A stretch of DNA of 64,000 nucleotides from Capitulum mitella (GCA_030062745.1 CP099842.1:1116001-1180000), one strand, 5' to 3'; counted from the stretch's first letter, positions 32,685 to 45,600 are shown. Program-made: numbers and translations. The notes: generated from the sequence alone by a model not told the origin.

Positions 32685-35335
32685 AACAGGCGTTACTCGC
32701 TTGATTGCCGTGCGTCATATGACCGTCTTAAGGAATGGTTGCAACTCCGTCGATTTTACACAAGCACATTCCTTTAGACTGTGTCTTCAGCATTCTTTTT
32801 TCTAACAATGAAGACCTCACGAATACATAAAAATCAGAAACCGTATTCGGACACCCAATGATAATTTGTGATTTCAGCCCTCTGGTAACGTTGATTGGCC
32901 GGGATCGATCGTGCTGTGACGGAACAGCTATAGCGATTAGACGAATATAGGAGACATAGAAGAAATTCACGATAGATAACTTAGAGAGTTCGCCACTATG
33001 GTTCTGAACAGTTATATATATCATCTCTTACGTACATACCTGCTTTTGAGAAAGTGACTAACGCGCCTAGTGGAAAAGTCCTATGTGTTTTCTTCGCGTT
33101 GAATGCACATTCCCATCGTCAATGATCGACTACACACAGCCTCATTTGTTGGACCAATCAGCTGGTTTTCATGAAGTTCCAAGAGAGTGTATGAATGCAT
33201 TATGAAAACTCTAGTCTCGTGCAATGATGAATAGCGTCGGGTTCACTGACGCCGTTCAACAACTAAACATGACATCGTGCTGCTGTTGCACCTCATCCAT
33301 CACTTGAACCATCACAAGAAGCTTTACATCACTGAGTGCTACTCCCAGCGACCAAACAGTCCTCACAGAATAGCGCCAGAACCACAAGGGAACCCGCTAC
33401 CTCAGCCAGCCTGGAAAACAGAGCCGGACAACACAGTTCACAGCGTGCCATCTCGATATGCCCCCCAGCACGGATGATAATCTTTGGCCCAATGAGAACA
33501 GGGTCAGCCAATGACGAGACGAGCTCGGCACGGCGACGGAACGCATTACAAAAAAACAAGGTAACTGGAGCAGCGCCCTCACCATGGCATGGAACAGTAT
33601 GCTGACCACCTCAAAACGTCATGTATGGAAAAGTTGACGCTTTGCCGCAGAGCACCCCTGGCTCCGAGCACTGCCATCGTTCTCTCTCAGACCCGTATAA
33701 CACGGCGTCCCAGAAGGAGATTTCCACTCTGCATTGCTCTACGCTCGATGTCCGGGAAACTGACTTGTCCGGAAATTTAAAACCCGGATAAGTGGGTCAC
33801 ATATTGCAAGGTTTTCAAGGCTCTTCCCGAAACCGGGAAGGGAAATGAAGAAATTAAGGGGTTTAGGTGCATTGCATGAGCGTATCTTGATGTCTTTAGG
33901 TTAACGCACCTGCAGACACTAAACGGGAAAAATCGTTAAATCTGGCCAGTATCGATTTTGCAATAAAAATATAGTCCATTCCCTCAACGAGCATTTCTTG
34001 ACGACATCTTTCTTTTCTGCCATCGATAAGATGACTGACGAGAGAACAACAATCTGGCTTTCCGGAACTATCAGATCTAACATGTCTTAGCAGACGGAAA
34101 AAATATAAATGACGATGACGTGACAGTAACATTGTCGTAGATAATAAGGGGCTTCATGTATTAGAGCAAGACATTAGTAACAAAGCGGCTAAAATGACAG
34201 TTTCAGTGCAACAAGCTAAGCATGTTCAAAGTGTTACTGATATTTTCTGAGTTTAACTGAACATCAGGGCCCTGCAGTCACTTCCCTTCGTGCATTTAAT
34301 CCTTCTTCCACGATGGTCATTCCCCCGTTAAACAAACACTGAACAAAACAAAGCAAGACGTCCGTGCGCACCAGACCGCTGGCAGTCTCCACTGACCGAC
34401 ATCCGTCAATATTCAGAGCACCGGCTGTTCCAGCATTCACTTCGGGCGGCGTCGGACACCAGCTTAAAGTTTTCACTTGGATATTGATCCAGACCGAGAT
34501 GTAAAAGCTTGTCGACAGGCGTCCAGAACGTGGCGAATATTCTCAAGGAGAATAAGATTTTTCACGACTACATAACTGTCAATCGACGGAAATTTTCTTT
34601 CAAGGGGCTCTTCACAGCAGCAGTTTGCGCCAACTTGTCTGGAAACGAGAACGCTGCCAGCAGTTACAAAAGTTCCCTTCGCATCGATGCACTCTAACCG
34701 CTTGATAGTCGTGGTGAGTCACAGACATATAAGCTCCATTTCACTTATAAATCATGACACAGTTTTGGGTTTGATGACCAGTCTAATGGTGTCATTGTCA
34801 TTCCGTATTTTTTCAATGAGATCTAAAAGGTGCTGCATAACAACACATTCTAGTCACACGTAATACGTAATACTCATGTACTATAGACGGGGGTTAAAAT
34901 ATCCCGGCTGTACACAGTGAAATCATCTGATATTTCGGCCTTTATTTCCTCCGCTGAACAATGGTACTTCCTGACAGCATTCGATAAAGTAAGCGCTCCT
35001 ATGCCTGGTGTTTCATAAACACTTGTAGCTGCCCCGGCGTTCTCATATCCGAAATATTCGCCACAAACAGTTTTTAAATGATAACAGTTTCTGATATTTC
35101 GGCATCATTTCAGCAGTCCTTCAGAGATTTTAGGGGAAAAAGTACTGAGGAAATTGCAGCAGATTTTAAATTGTTTCCGGGTTATATTCCAGAAGCACTG
35201 CATGAAAACCCGTTGGACACTCTCAGTCATCTTTTTAATCCTAACTCCTGACAGCTTCAATAATAACTAGAAACCATCCAGGAACGAAACAAGAAGCAAG
35301 GGTGGACGCAACAGGAGAGCGCATTGGCGGTCTGA
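32685..35335. other. Long AT-rich intergenic stretch, no gene seen
   Basis: About 2.6 kb. No exon, RNA gene or mobile-element end is recognised. Open frames reach 98 aa and carry no motif that I know. Confidence 0.45.
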
Positions 35336-35339
35336 GGAA

Positions 35340-36530
35340 AAGTTGTCTGTCGGTCGTCAGTTCTCCGCCGGTACGGGTTCCGGTCCCGAAGCCTTTGCAG
35401 ACGCGTCAGTCTGTCGTTTTTCCGCGGCGCTAATGCCTCGCGGCAGCGCCGCCCGGCAGGCGTCAGCAGATTCCCGACCGTCTCCTGATCGCGCATCATG
35501 TTCATCATGTACCGCACGGCCTGTCGGGCCCCAATCTGCCGACGCGGCACAATAGGCTAATAGGCGCGCCGTCGACTCACGCGCCGTCAGAGGCCGACAC
35601 CGGCAAAACTGGCGCAGCTCGCCTGTCGGTCGGCGCAGGCCCCGGCCCCCCTACGACCGCTCCGAACGCCGCCGGCATCCATCGACGAACTCATATTTTA
35701 TTTAGCGGTCATCTCGGAGCCGATAACAAGTTGCAGGAAAGCGGAGGTTATCTTCTTCCGCTCCGGCGCGGCCGACTGAAGAAGATTAAAAGTGTCATCA
35801 CGCCCGCGCGTCGGTATCGATGGACCCGCTACGGCGCGCTGCGTCGGTATGGATACGGACCCGTTACGGCGCGTTGTGTCGGTATCGATAAAAGCCCGCT
35901 ACGGCGCTGCGCTGGCTACCAAAAACCGCCAGATGGCGCTACGTCCCGCATCACGCTGCTCGGCGCCTTGCGGCTGAACCGGAATCCGTCACCGCGGTGT
36001 TCTCACCTTCTGAGATGAACTCCGGCGCCGTCCCGATGGGAGCTCTGCCGGCGAGCGGCGACGTCGGTCCTCGGTGTGTCTCCGCACAGCGTCGGTTCGC
36101 GCGGACACTGAACGCCGTCACGGCGCCGCGTCACGCCGCGTGACTAGGCCGTCGAGTGGTCCTCCGAACACTGCGGGGCGCCGAGGCCTGCTAGGCCGCG
36201 CCGGTCGCCGAGACCACGCCTGCACCCCGCCCTCGTCCGGGACAGCAAGCCTGGAACGGCGGAGATCAGATTAAACACGAGGCGCGGTGGCCCGCCGCTT
36301 TGGCACTCGACTTATCCGGGTCGTATCGCAGCTGGCGGGCGGAGACTCAGCAAAACTCGATTGGAAATGATTTAAACCCTGCCGCGCTCCGGACGGGGAT
36401 TTGAGCATCCGAACCGAGGGACGAAGACTCGCTGTGGTCCGGACGGGGCGAGCGGTCCGACCTCGGCTCTGCTCGGCGAGAGGCTCGATCACGCACTGAC
36501 CAAGAGGCTGCGCTGACGATGACAACAGTG
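35340..36530. other. GC/CpG-rich island with short repeat
   Basis: A GC-rich island. From about 35800 to 35965, GTCGGTATCGAT, GGACCCGCTACGGCGC and related words recur three to four times at about 40-bp spacing. A minus-strand frame (35257-35550) passes through the left edge and is not recognised. The remainder is unique. Confidence 0.45.
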
Positions 36531-37075
36531 AAAATTTGCAGAGGGGGTCAGCTTACGAGTCGGGGAACCTGTTGTTGTCGACCCATGGCTGGAGTTGCGC
36601 GTTACCCGTTCAATATTGCGGAAGCAAAGTAGACGGCTTTTGGCCAGCGCGTGAGGCTCTTCGTGCTATAAGTACCGCATGTTGGTCGTATATCTCGATC
36701 ACCAGAGCCCCTCTTGTCAGCTAAATGCCGGCCGCAGTGTTAACCTGACCTCTCGCGAAATCAGGACCGACTTAGGTTTATATACCCAAGGCCTGCATCG
36801 TCGGTTCGTCGGCTACGTCACCAGACACCCTGCTCGGCCCTCTGTCGTTCAAAGCAATTTCTGTTGGGGCTGAGAGATGCAGCAAAATCAGTTTGGTACT
36901 TTGAATGTCGCACAGATCTAAAAACAAAATGGCGCAGGACTGTCAGTGACTTCTGGTTTTTGCAACGTAAACGTAGACAAGACACCTTAATTTTGAGCTA
37001 AAAACCAAAAGTCATCCAACATGCCGCTGGTCCCAATGGTTCTTCTTGTCCGCATCACAGTTACATATTAAGGGC
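36531..37075. other. Unassigned intergenic sequence
   Basis: Mixed-composition unique sequence. TATAAGTACC near 36668 is a weak TATA-like word. No gene recognised. Confidence 0.35.
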
Positions 37076-37079
37076 CTAC

Positions 37080-37783
37080 GAATATTGTTGGGGAGCACCG
37101 CCGGCCGGCCGGCTCCTCTCCCTCTCTTCCCCATCTCCTCTCTCCTGCCCCCCTCCCCCGGGCGGCCGGCCGCACGTGACAGATGCGGTCCGTGCCGTGC
37201 AGAGATGAGCTGCCGCCGGCGATCACCGCTCGGCCGCCGTGGCCGGCGGCGGTGACTGATGCGGAGGCTCCGCTGGCAGTCGTGCCGTCCGGCCGCCGCC
37301 GCCGTCGCCGACGACGGTCTCGGCCTGCCCGGCCGCCGCCGCCGCCGACGGTCTTAACCCACCCACCAGCCGACCGGCCGACACACAGCGAATGGAGAGA
37401 GAGACAGAGAGAGGGAGAGGGAGGGAGAGCAGACAAACAGACAGACAGGAGAGAGAACACGATCATTCGGCACAGCTCAACACGACGTGATGCCTGATAA
37501 CGTTTTTGTGCGGCTTGGCCCATCGGTGCAATCAGTATTCTGCAAGAAGAATATTGGGCGGGCCAGCGGCGGCGAACAAAACAGTGGGCGCGCCCGCTCT
37601 CCAATGATACGGCCACTAATAGCATTTTCCTATTGGCGGCCGGGCCGGCGGACGGCGCCCGCGGCGGCTGACGCTCGGCGGCCGGCGAGGCGGCCATGGC
37701 CGGCCTTTGTCCGCTGACGGTCGGGCCAGCTTGCAAACGGTTTGGGCCGCGCCGCGGGCGGCGGCCGCCGGAGACAGGAGCGC

Positions 37784-37815
<32 letters not shown>

Positions 37816-37890
37816 CGCGGAGACCCCGGCCGGCGGCGCCCACCGTCCGCTCCCGCCGCCTGTCCTCGGCGACAACGTCTCCACTTGTAA
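37080..37890. promoter_or_regulatory. GC island with CCAAT and GC boxes
   Basis: At 37550-37645 there is AATATTGGGCGGG (GC box), TCCAATGATAC, CACTAATAGC and TTCCTATTGGCGG (inverted CCAAT followed by CGG, NF-Y-like). This composition would suit a TATA-less promoter on either strand. At about 37774-37815 a GACAGGA-type heptamer repeats five to six times. The 283-aa minus frame is compositional. Confidence 0.25.
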
Positions 37891-38425
37891 AATTTATCAG
37901 GTAATGAGTAAAAATGCATTATGAGTGTGGCTGTGCAGGTATTCGAATACCGTTCGTTGGTTTGGTTGTTTGGTCAGAGCTTTGCCCTGAGGAGAGGGTG
38001 CAAGAAGCATTGATGTAATAGAAATGACATCCATAAAGGTAAGCTGAAATGTATGGAATTCCAAAGCAACCAGATTTGCTGGCGATAGTTATTTCTGAGT
38101 GTGGACAGTATTCTCTGCTTGGAATTCCAAATGCTAGTTGCATTACGCAATAATTCGGTTCGTCTTATAACAAGACCTTGTCAGATATTTTCATTGGTTC
38201 CATCGCTAGCTTCATGATATCTTACTGCCACGACATGCTGTTGACACACCACAATCAGACAATCTCAGCAAAATGAATAAGTGGCAAAAAGCGTCCTCAA
38301 CGAACAGCAAAGCAAAATCCCTGTAAACCCTCCTGGTTATCAGCCGAGCTTCGTGCAAAGAGCTTGAGCCGTTGAATGATGACTTTCTAAAAACGTAAAC
38401 CGCCGATCCAGGTCCCGTATACCAG
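37891..38425. other. AT-rich spacer, no gene seen
   Basis: Unique AT-rich sequence with nothing recognised. Confidence 0.4.
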
Positions 38426-38429
38426 GCCC

Positions 38430-40360
38430 CATTCACGCGGCGCCCGTGCGGCGGGCTGCACGTGCAGTCGGGCCGGTCGGCTGCATTGTCGCTCCGTCAA
38501 CGACGGCGCGTGCTCGGCGAGTCGAGCGATCCATCACGGCGCCCCAGACGGGCGGCACGCGGCCCCGTGCCCCGCCCAGCCGGACCTGGGAGCCGCTGAA
38601 GCCGGCGATCCGTCATCGCTGGCCGGCCGGCGTCAGCGCCTGTCCCGCCAGGCTTTTGATAAAAAGCGCCCCGTGCGGAGAGCTCAGCATGTCAACTTTA
38701 ATGCGACCTCCTGCAGGAACTGCAGCCCTGACTCAATAAGTGGCAATTCGTGTTTTGCAACTCCGCGGGACCAACAGCTTTTGATCTCAACATGCAGTGC
38801 GTACTGCGCGGACAGTAAGCCGGTCAAGAACTCGCGCGACCCATGCATGGCGCATTGGAATTCACGACTCATCACGGCTAATGCCACCACCCATGCCGCT
38901 CACATCAAACGCCGTCACAGGGGCAGAAGTTTTGTCTATTCGCACCGTCTCAAAAGCCCCGGGAGTCCCCAGCTGTCACCTCAGGCTGGCCGAACAGACG
39001 GGTGTGACAGCTCCCAGCGCCCCCTCCCCCAGTCGTACAACACCCACACGCCCTGGACAACGCCTGGCCGCCGCCCCGGCGGGTGGCGCCCGGTGGCTCG
39101 GTAATGACCGGGTGCCGACCCCATGCATCACTGATAGTCGCGTGCGCCTCTCCCGGCTGCAGTCCGCCGGCTGCGGCCGCCGTATCTGGCCGAGGGCGCC
39201 TCCTCTCCCCGGGCCGCGCTGATGGATGGCACGCGGCTCGGACGGCCTCGAGAGCCCGCCGGCCTGGCTGACCGGCGGCGGAGACGGACGCCTTTGTCTC
39301 TGCCCCCTCCGTCGGGCGGCGTCGGCCGAGCGAGGTCGGGGTCCGCTGACCGCCGCCCGGCCGCCGGAAACCAGCCGCATGGTCAGGACATCACGCCCTG
39401 CGTGTACTGAAAACGTTGGCAACTGCCTGGCCTTCCGTGCGCGGTGTGTCTCAGGACCACGTGCTTCATTTTTGGCAGGACCCTTCGAGCCTCTTCTGCC
39501 TCTACCTATCACCACCAAATTTAGCGGCCAGGTGCATTACCAGGAACACCTCCGTGACGTGTTCAGTTTCTGGCGACTGGCCGGGACCTCACCCATCTGC
39601 GGCCGGCCGCCGAATCGACGCCGCCAGACCGGCCGACGGCCACCGGTCCGCTCGTAAAGCCGGCCGAAGCGGTTAACGACAATTACTCTCCCGCTGGTGG
39701 GCCTAACGCGCGCGGTTTTGCCGAGACAAAGCGCAGCCGTTCCCATCGATCCCCGGTGTCGGCCCAGCTGCGGAACTGCCTCCGAATCCGGCTGCGGGGC
39801 TTCAGATCCGCAGACGGCGCGCCCTTCTCCAGGCTCGGGGGAGGGGCGCCCTCCTGCTCCGGCCCCGGGGCCTTTTTTAGCCCTCTTGGCGGCCCGCAAT
39901 CCGGCGTGTCTAGGCCGCGGACGCCGGCGCGGACTGGACTCTGGAGCGGCATCGGCGGCGCCGCGCCGAGCGGCGTCGATGATCCGGCCGCGGCGCTTCC
40001 TCCGTCGCAAACGACGCGGCCGCTATCGGCGCTCGGCGGGCGGCCGCGCCGCTGCCGATGATAACGCCTGCGGCCGTCGTAAACGGCCGGCCTTCTGCGT
40101 TCAGAGGCCGGCCTTATGCGGTCAGAGACCGGCCGTTGAACGCCGCGACCGTTGCAAGGCCCGATCCACGTCCGCCGGCGATTCTGCCGAAACTGACCAC
40201 CGACTGGCCTTTCGCGCGGCCGAAAACTCCTGCATTTTTTATCCGGGTGGTTCCGGAAAGTCAGCAGATCAATTCAGCGGATTTGCTGTTTTCATTAAAA
40301 GCCCGCTAACTTTCTGTCATCGATTTCCTTCCGAAAACAGTTCAGTCAAAAGCTGGTCGT
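38430..40360. other. Large GC/CpG-rich island pair
   Basis: Two GC-rich blocks (38.43-38.66 and 38.95-40.35 kb) around an AT-richer gap. AT-rich words include TTTTGATAAAAAGCG near 38655. Many overlapping frames up to 226 aa run on both strands, all of biased composition. No splice-bounded exon with a recognisable domain was found. Confidence 0.4.
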
Positions 40361-40963
40361 TACCAAAACCTATGTAAGCGTCGCTTTTTCGACGAAAAAA
40401 AGTTCCAGATGAAAAAGAAATCCAATGTCCAGATCCACCAGATAGCAGCCGTCCAATTCAGCTTTCATTCTGGTCTAAATCCAGCTTCCGGCTTTGGGGC
40501 TTTTTCTTCGTCGTCCGGCTCAATATTGTGGTGCACGTCGTCCGGCATTTTAAATCTGTTGACCGTCAATAAAGAGGCGAATGGCCGGCGCCGGTGCGGA
40601 AATTGAAATGTCCGAGCGAGGACGCTGAAATTGAAGTGTCAGCAAAGTACCTTTGAAACCTGAAACTGGCCATCGATCCGGGGCGGCCAGTTTGTGCGAG
40701 CAGGCCATCTGGGAGACGCAGCCGCTGCCGATGAGTTCGTGTTATGGTGGTCTCAAAATCACCTTTGTCCTGTGTGCATTTTGCAAATGCCTAGAAAGCG
40801 GACGTCCGGCCGCATAAACAGTGGTAAAGAGACTGCTGTGGAACTGATGTCGTTCGGTAACCTGAAGAGAGCTATAAGATTTATTTGCTTCAGACACAGC
40901 TGTCGCATCATTTCTCACCACTCGGCAGGACTAACATGGGGCCGGCGAGAATTGTCTGTCAGA
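40361..40963. other. Unassigned intergenic sequence
   Basis: Mixed composition, including TTGACCGTCAATAAAGAGGCG near 40559. No gene recognised. Confidence 0.35.
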
Positions 40964-41239
40964 CAGAAACGTAGCAAGGGTGGATTCTTGTAAGGGGGGT
41001 CAAGACTACATAAAAGGGCTGTATATTACTCGTGCCATTCTATTCCAAACACAGGGAAACTGATTCTCCGAAATATACCTTCTAGAGACTTTCTCAAAAC
41101 ACGACTAAATTTCTTTTCTATTTTACGAATGTTCTGCCTTTTAGACAAATAAGCTGTGATATAAAAGACAATTTTTGAAAGCCTGTGCATTATAAGGAGG
41201 GGGCCAGGTGACCCCTCTGATCCTCTGGCTACGCTTCTG
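40964..41239. mobile_element. MITE-like element with CGTAGC-type ends
   Basis: The left end CAGAAACGTAGCAAG (40964-40978) and the reverse complement of the right end, CAGAAGCGTAGCCAG (41225-41239), agree at 13 of 15 positions. They bound a 276-bp AT-rich interior with no coding capacity. Subterminal G-rich tracts (AAGGGGGGTCA near the left, AGGAGGGGGCC near the right) show the same polarity. This fits a non-autonomous DNA transposon. I cannot see a convincing target-site duplication. Confidence 0.45.
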
Positions 41240-42270
41240 ATGTAAGATAAAGATTAAGCCCGACTGCAAGATCTTGCGAGCCAACGATTACAGCAGCAAC
41301 AAAACGCTAGGATAACGCACCGTTGCGCACTTAAGCATTGATTAACCATTATTTATCACCCGCGGCAACGCTCGCCGCCATATTGCTGGCAGTCTCATCT
41401 GATTTCGACTCGCATTTTGGGCGTCGGGAAAGATTGGACAGCTTTGTCGATAGCCTTAATTTTCTTGACAGCCTACGTTTCCAATGAAGAACCACGTTTG
41501 ATGCCCGGCCGCTGTGCTGAGCAGCCTACCGATGAGCCACAAGGGCATTCACAGGGAAGCGTTACGCGTTTCCAGTGCCCTGATGGGTGGAGCTCAGGCA
41601 TTCTCTTCACACCGCTGCGGGCGCTCTCCCTGGGGGAGCCGACAGCACCAGTCACTCCAAGCTGACGCCGGGTGCACGAAAGCACCTTGGATGGGATCAG
41701 GCATTTCTCCGGAAATTGACTATCTCGTCGCCAGACCGACGGACCCGGCTGAGCACATTGCAGCCGATGTCATTTGAGTTCGCAGCCCGGTATCTCGACC
41801 CAGCACCCTGGCGCGCGGTACGAAGGGCCAGAGCCCGGCGGTCTGGCGGCGACCGAGATTCTGAGCCGCGAAATTTCAGTCCGAAACGCAGAAGCCCGCC
41901 CTTGACCTCGACCCGTGTCCTCCACCGACACAGTGAGATCAGGAACGTCCAGACATGCACAGAACCCTCAGAACACCTCAGAACTCTCCGGGGCCATCGC
42001 CGGGGCGGAACCAGCCAGCGCGTGCGGGTCTACCCCCTGACGTCGCCCGCTCTCGCCACGACCCGGCGCGGCCCGAGCCGACCTTGCCCGTGGCGCAGGA
42101 ATTCACAGGGCGCCCCGCCCCGGCTCGTCGGCGGACGCCCGCGTGGGAGGGGACCGCCTGGTCCCGGGAGTGGCTCCGTTAATTCCGGCCGCGGCTGCTG
42201 GCTCCTACAGCGTGAGCCCACTGGAGCTGAAGCCGGCCGACCCAGAGGCCGGGCGTGCCCTGACACCGCG
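41240..42270. other. AT-rich spacer then GC island
   Basis: AT-rich to about 41400, then increasingly GC-rich to the start of the 31-bp array. The 233-aa plus frame has no domain. Confidence 0.4.
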
Positions 42271-42271
42271 T

Positions 42272-42995
42272 ACCCCGCGGCTGTATAGTGACCGGAGACG
42301 TCACCCCGCGGCTGTACGGTGACCGGAGACGACACCCCGCGGCTGTACGGTGACCGGAGACGTCACCCCGCGGCTGTACGGTGACCGGAGACGTCACCCC
42401 GCGGCTGTACGGTGACCGGAGACGTCACCCCGCAGCTGTACGGTGACCGGAGACGTCACCCCGCTGCTGTACAGTGACCGGAGACGTCACCCCGCGGCGG
42501 CGCTGTGACCGGAGACGTCACCCCGCTGCTGTACAGTGACCGGAGACGTCACCCCGCGGCGGCGCTGTGACCGGAGACGTCACCCCGCGGCAGTACGGTG
42601 GCCGGAGACGTCACCCCGCGGCTGTACCGTGACCGGAGACGTCACCCCGCGGCGGTGCTGTGACCGGACACGTCACCCCGCGGCGGCGCTGTGACCGGAG
42701 ACGTCACCCCGCGGCGGCGCTGTGACCGGAGACGTCACCCCGCGGCGGCGGACGCGCGGCGGCGCTGTGACCGGAGACGTCACCTCCGCGGCGGCGCTGT
42801 GACCGGAGACGTCACCCCGCGGCGGCGCTGTGACCGGAGACGTCACCCCGCGGCGGCGCTGTGACCGGACACGTCACCCCGCGGCGGCGCTGTGACCGGA
42901 GACGTCACCCCGCGGCGGCGCTGTGACCGGAGACGTCACCCCGCGGCGGCGCTGTGACCGGACACGTCACCCCGCGGCGGTGCTGTGACCGGACA
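42272..42995 (+). repeat. 31-bp minisatellite with CRE-like core
   Basis: About 23 units of GTGACCGGAGACGTCACCCC plus an 11-bp variable part. Two subfamilies are largely segregated: units ending GCGGCTGTACG fill the left third and units ending GCGGCGGCGCT fill the right two thirds, with a mixed zone near 42470-42660. One irregular insertion lies near 42745-42760. Each unit carries GACGTCAC, seven of eight bases of the CREB/ATF palindrome; some units change it to CACGTCAC. 31 bp is close to three helical turns. Confidence 0.96.
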
Positions 42996-42999
42996 CAGC

Positions 43000-43775
43000 G
43001 CAGAGCCCCGGGCTGAAGACGGCCGTTCAGCTGGCGCGCCGCAGCTCTTAATGTCAGGACTAGGGGAAGTCGTCTCTTCAGGCTGACGGGCGGTAGGCAA
43101 CAGGCGCAGCTCTAAATTACGGTCAGATGAGACTAACACATAGACAAAGGAGCAGCATGCTACGTTTAATTCCCTCGATGACTGAGGACTTAGGTACAAA
43201 GTGGACAGAACGTTCATTTGGCAAGCCTTCGCTAGCAAATTAATTACACACTGAATGGCGGCTTGCAAAACAACGATGTAAATTAGATGTGACTGGTCTA
43301 TGTTCCCGCATTAATCTACTGGCTCGATTGCGTCGCGCATTTGCTTGATTACAATATTCAGGGGCATGTCGTACGCTCAGTTGGAACGAACCGCTCACAA
43401 GGCACTCGAAACATTGAACGCAGTCACTAATGGATATGTCCGCTACGAGACTGGCAGCGATTCGACGAAAGGAAATTGTCTGATTCTGGTCACTGCCATC
43501 ATCCCCAAAATTTCAGCCATTTTAGGCCGACAGAAAAAAGGTGTTCAGAGTGGCGTAAACAAAACTGAAATGAGTCATAAAGAGCGTCAGTCACTCGCGT
43601 TCCCCTGTCTCACTAACCTCCCTTGATGTCCACATTTAACGCAAGGTAGGGAACCGTTTCCCGTATTTCCTACTTCAATTTGGTCAGCGGGGGTACCAAT
43701 AGTTTTCTATGGCGTCATTTCGGTGTCATGCTAAGCACTAATATTTCAACAGAATGGTTCTTTCCCGCTTTGAAA
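43000..43775. other. AT-rich intergenic sequence, no gene seen
   Basis: Unique AT-rich sequence. The 93-aa plus frame at 43345-43626 has no motif that I recognise. Confidence 0.4.
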
Positions 43776-43779
43776 GGCG

Positions 43780-44410
43780 GACTCACACAAGGGAGCCGTC
43801 GCGCCGTGGGCCGCGTACAGCGCGTTCAATGATTGATGAATCTCCGCGGTCGAACCGGCCCCGCGGGCGGCGGACCCGTCGTCCTGCACTCCAGCCGGCG
43901 CAAGAAATCGCCCCGCCTCGGCGGCCGTTCAGAGTCGCGCCGCGTGCGAGGGGAGGCGGCAGCGCTGAGCCGGCGGCGGCCGGCTGGCTGCTCGGGGCCG
44001 CCCGGGTCGCGTGCCTGGGGCGAGTTCCGTCCGAGCCGTGACGGGCCCGGTTACGCGGCGGCGGGACCGGCCGCAGCCGCCGCCGCGCCTGCCGCCGGCC
44101 CCGACAATCGATCAGGCGAAGTTTTCCAAGCGAAACGCTGCCGGCCCGGAGACGCACACCGCTATCCGGTTTCGCGACTCCGGGCCGGCCCTCACAAAGG
44201 CCGCCGGTGCGGCCGCCTGATGGCTTTATCGAGTCCAGACGATGTCGCAGGAAGCCAACTCAATATTTTCTTTGCGTCTGTCCGCCGGCGGAAAGGGGTG
44301 ATGGGGTTTTCAGTTCGGCTGCGGCCCAGATGTGCGTTAAACGTCGAGTCCCGCCAATGGAGGACCATGACGCGGCCATTTCCACGCAGCGCGAGCTTTT
44401 GACCGGGAGA
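43780..44410. promoter_or_regulatory. GC island with Exd/Pbx-Hox-type site
   Basis: TGATTGATGA at 43830-43839 matches the composite Extradenticle/Pbx-Hox site TGATTGAT[GT][GA]. It stands alone in GC-rich sequence. CGACAATCGATCAGG near 44100 is a second AT-rich word. Enhancer identity is inference. Confidence 0.25.
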
Positions 44411-45325
44411 CTTTCAGGTGAGAACTTCATTAACGGGTCATGCTAGTTCTGCCTTTTATTCCCGTATCTTCAAAACTAGTTTTTCGAGGTGTATTCGTAC
44501 CTGTGAACAACGCTCTGTGTTTGGGCTTTTGTTCAGTTAGTATTTAAGAGAATTACATTCGTAGTCGATTACCACATAGAGAATCGATAAAAGACGCAAA
44601 ATTAACTGCAATTGACGCTGCATTGTAGTATGTTACGAAGTTAATGAAGAGCACCAATAACCGTGGACAAGCTGTTTTCGTCTTTTTTTCTTGCTACTGT
44701 GCTTCTTCCGCTCACACGTTATGCATAGGCATGTATTGTTGCCCTCATTTGCTTGGCAGGCCATCAAAATAGCATGACTTTGGCTGCAGTTAATAAATGT
44801 TTGACCTGACCAAGCACATCACCGAAAATTAGGACTCGTTAAAGCTAATTTGAATTGAGCAATAACAAACGCTTAATAGCGGGTAATTACTGGTTAGTCC
44901 GTATTGGGAGCCATCTGATAAGAACCACGGCCTTCATAGAACCAGTTTAACACACTTGACACGACAGTTATCGATTTCCCAGGCTAAAACCTGGTGACAG
45001 CGTCGCGGTTTTGTTGTTTGCGCGACGTTTGGTGATTAGGCTCGTTGTTCATAGATATCCAGCACGTCTTGGGCATCCCCACGCCACCGAACGAATCAAA
45101 AAAAGTCCAAAAAGTGAAGAGAATCAGACCATTTGTGGTGACGAATGGCTGTCAAGCCCGAAAAGTATGTCGTTTGTGGTGAGTAAGGCTTGTTCGTCTG
45201 CTTAGCCGTCTGCCTGTTCGTCTGCTTGCTTGCCGGGTTAATTCATCATCCCCGTTGTCGGGTTGGAGCCAGTGAGTTTTATGTAAATGATGAGCGCTCA
45301 GGCAGACGTCTCAATATCTGCAAAC
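44411..45325. other. AT-rich intergenic sequence, no gene seen
   Basis: About 900 bp of AT-rich DNA. No gene or repeat recognised. Confidence 0.45.
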
Positions 45326-45330
45326 AATGC

Positions 45331-45600
45331 ACGGTACCGACCCCGCTCCCAGCTGTCATACGGTACCGTCCCCGTCCCAGGCTATCAGACGGTACCGTCT
45401 CCTCCCAGCTGTCAGACGGTACCGTCCCCGCCCTCAGCTGTCAGACGGTACCGTCCCCGCCCTCAGCTGTCAGACGGCACCGTCCCCACCCCAGCTGTCA
45501 GACGGCACCGTCCCCGCCCTCAGCTGTCAGACGGTACCGTCCCCGCCCTCAGCTGTCAGACGGTACCGTCCCCGCCCTCAGCTGTCAGACGGTGCCGCCC
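45331..45600 (+). repeat. 29-bp minisatellite
   Basis: About nine units of GGTACCGTCCCCGCCCTCAG plus CTGTCAGAC. The GGTACC palindrome and CAGCTGTCAG (an E-box CAGCTG) recur in each unit. The left-hand units are more variable. The period is not a multiple of three and the unit lacks plus-strand stops, so three plus frames stay open. Confidence 0.94.

Noticed and set aside
35257-35550. Minus-strand frame with ARQAVRYMMNMM
   Set aside because: Looked exon-like at first, but I could not match it to any family and the splice-site context is weak.
37068-37919. 283-aa minus-strand frame
   Set aside because: Compositional frame in a CpG-rich island with many overlapping frames and no domain.
42272-42995. 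CRISPR-like array
   Set aside because: Contiguous 31-bp units with no unique spacers in an animal genome: a minisatellite.
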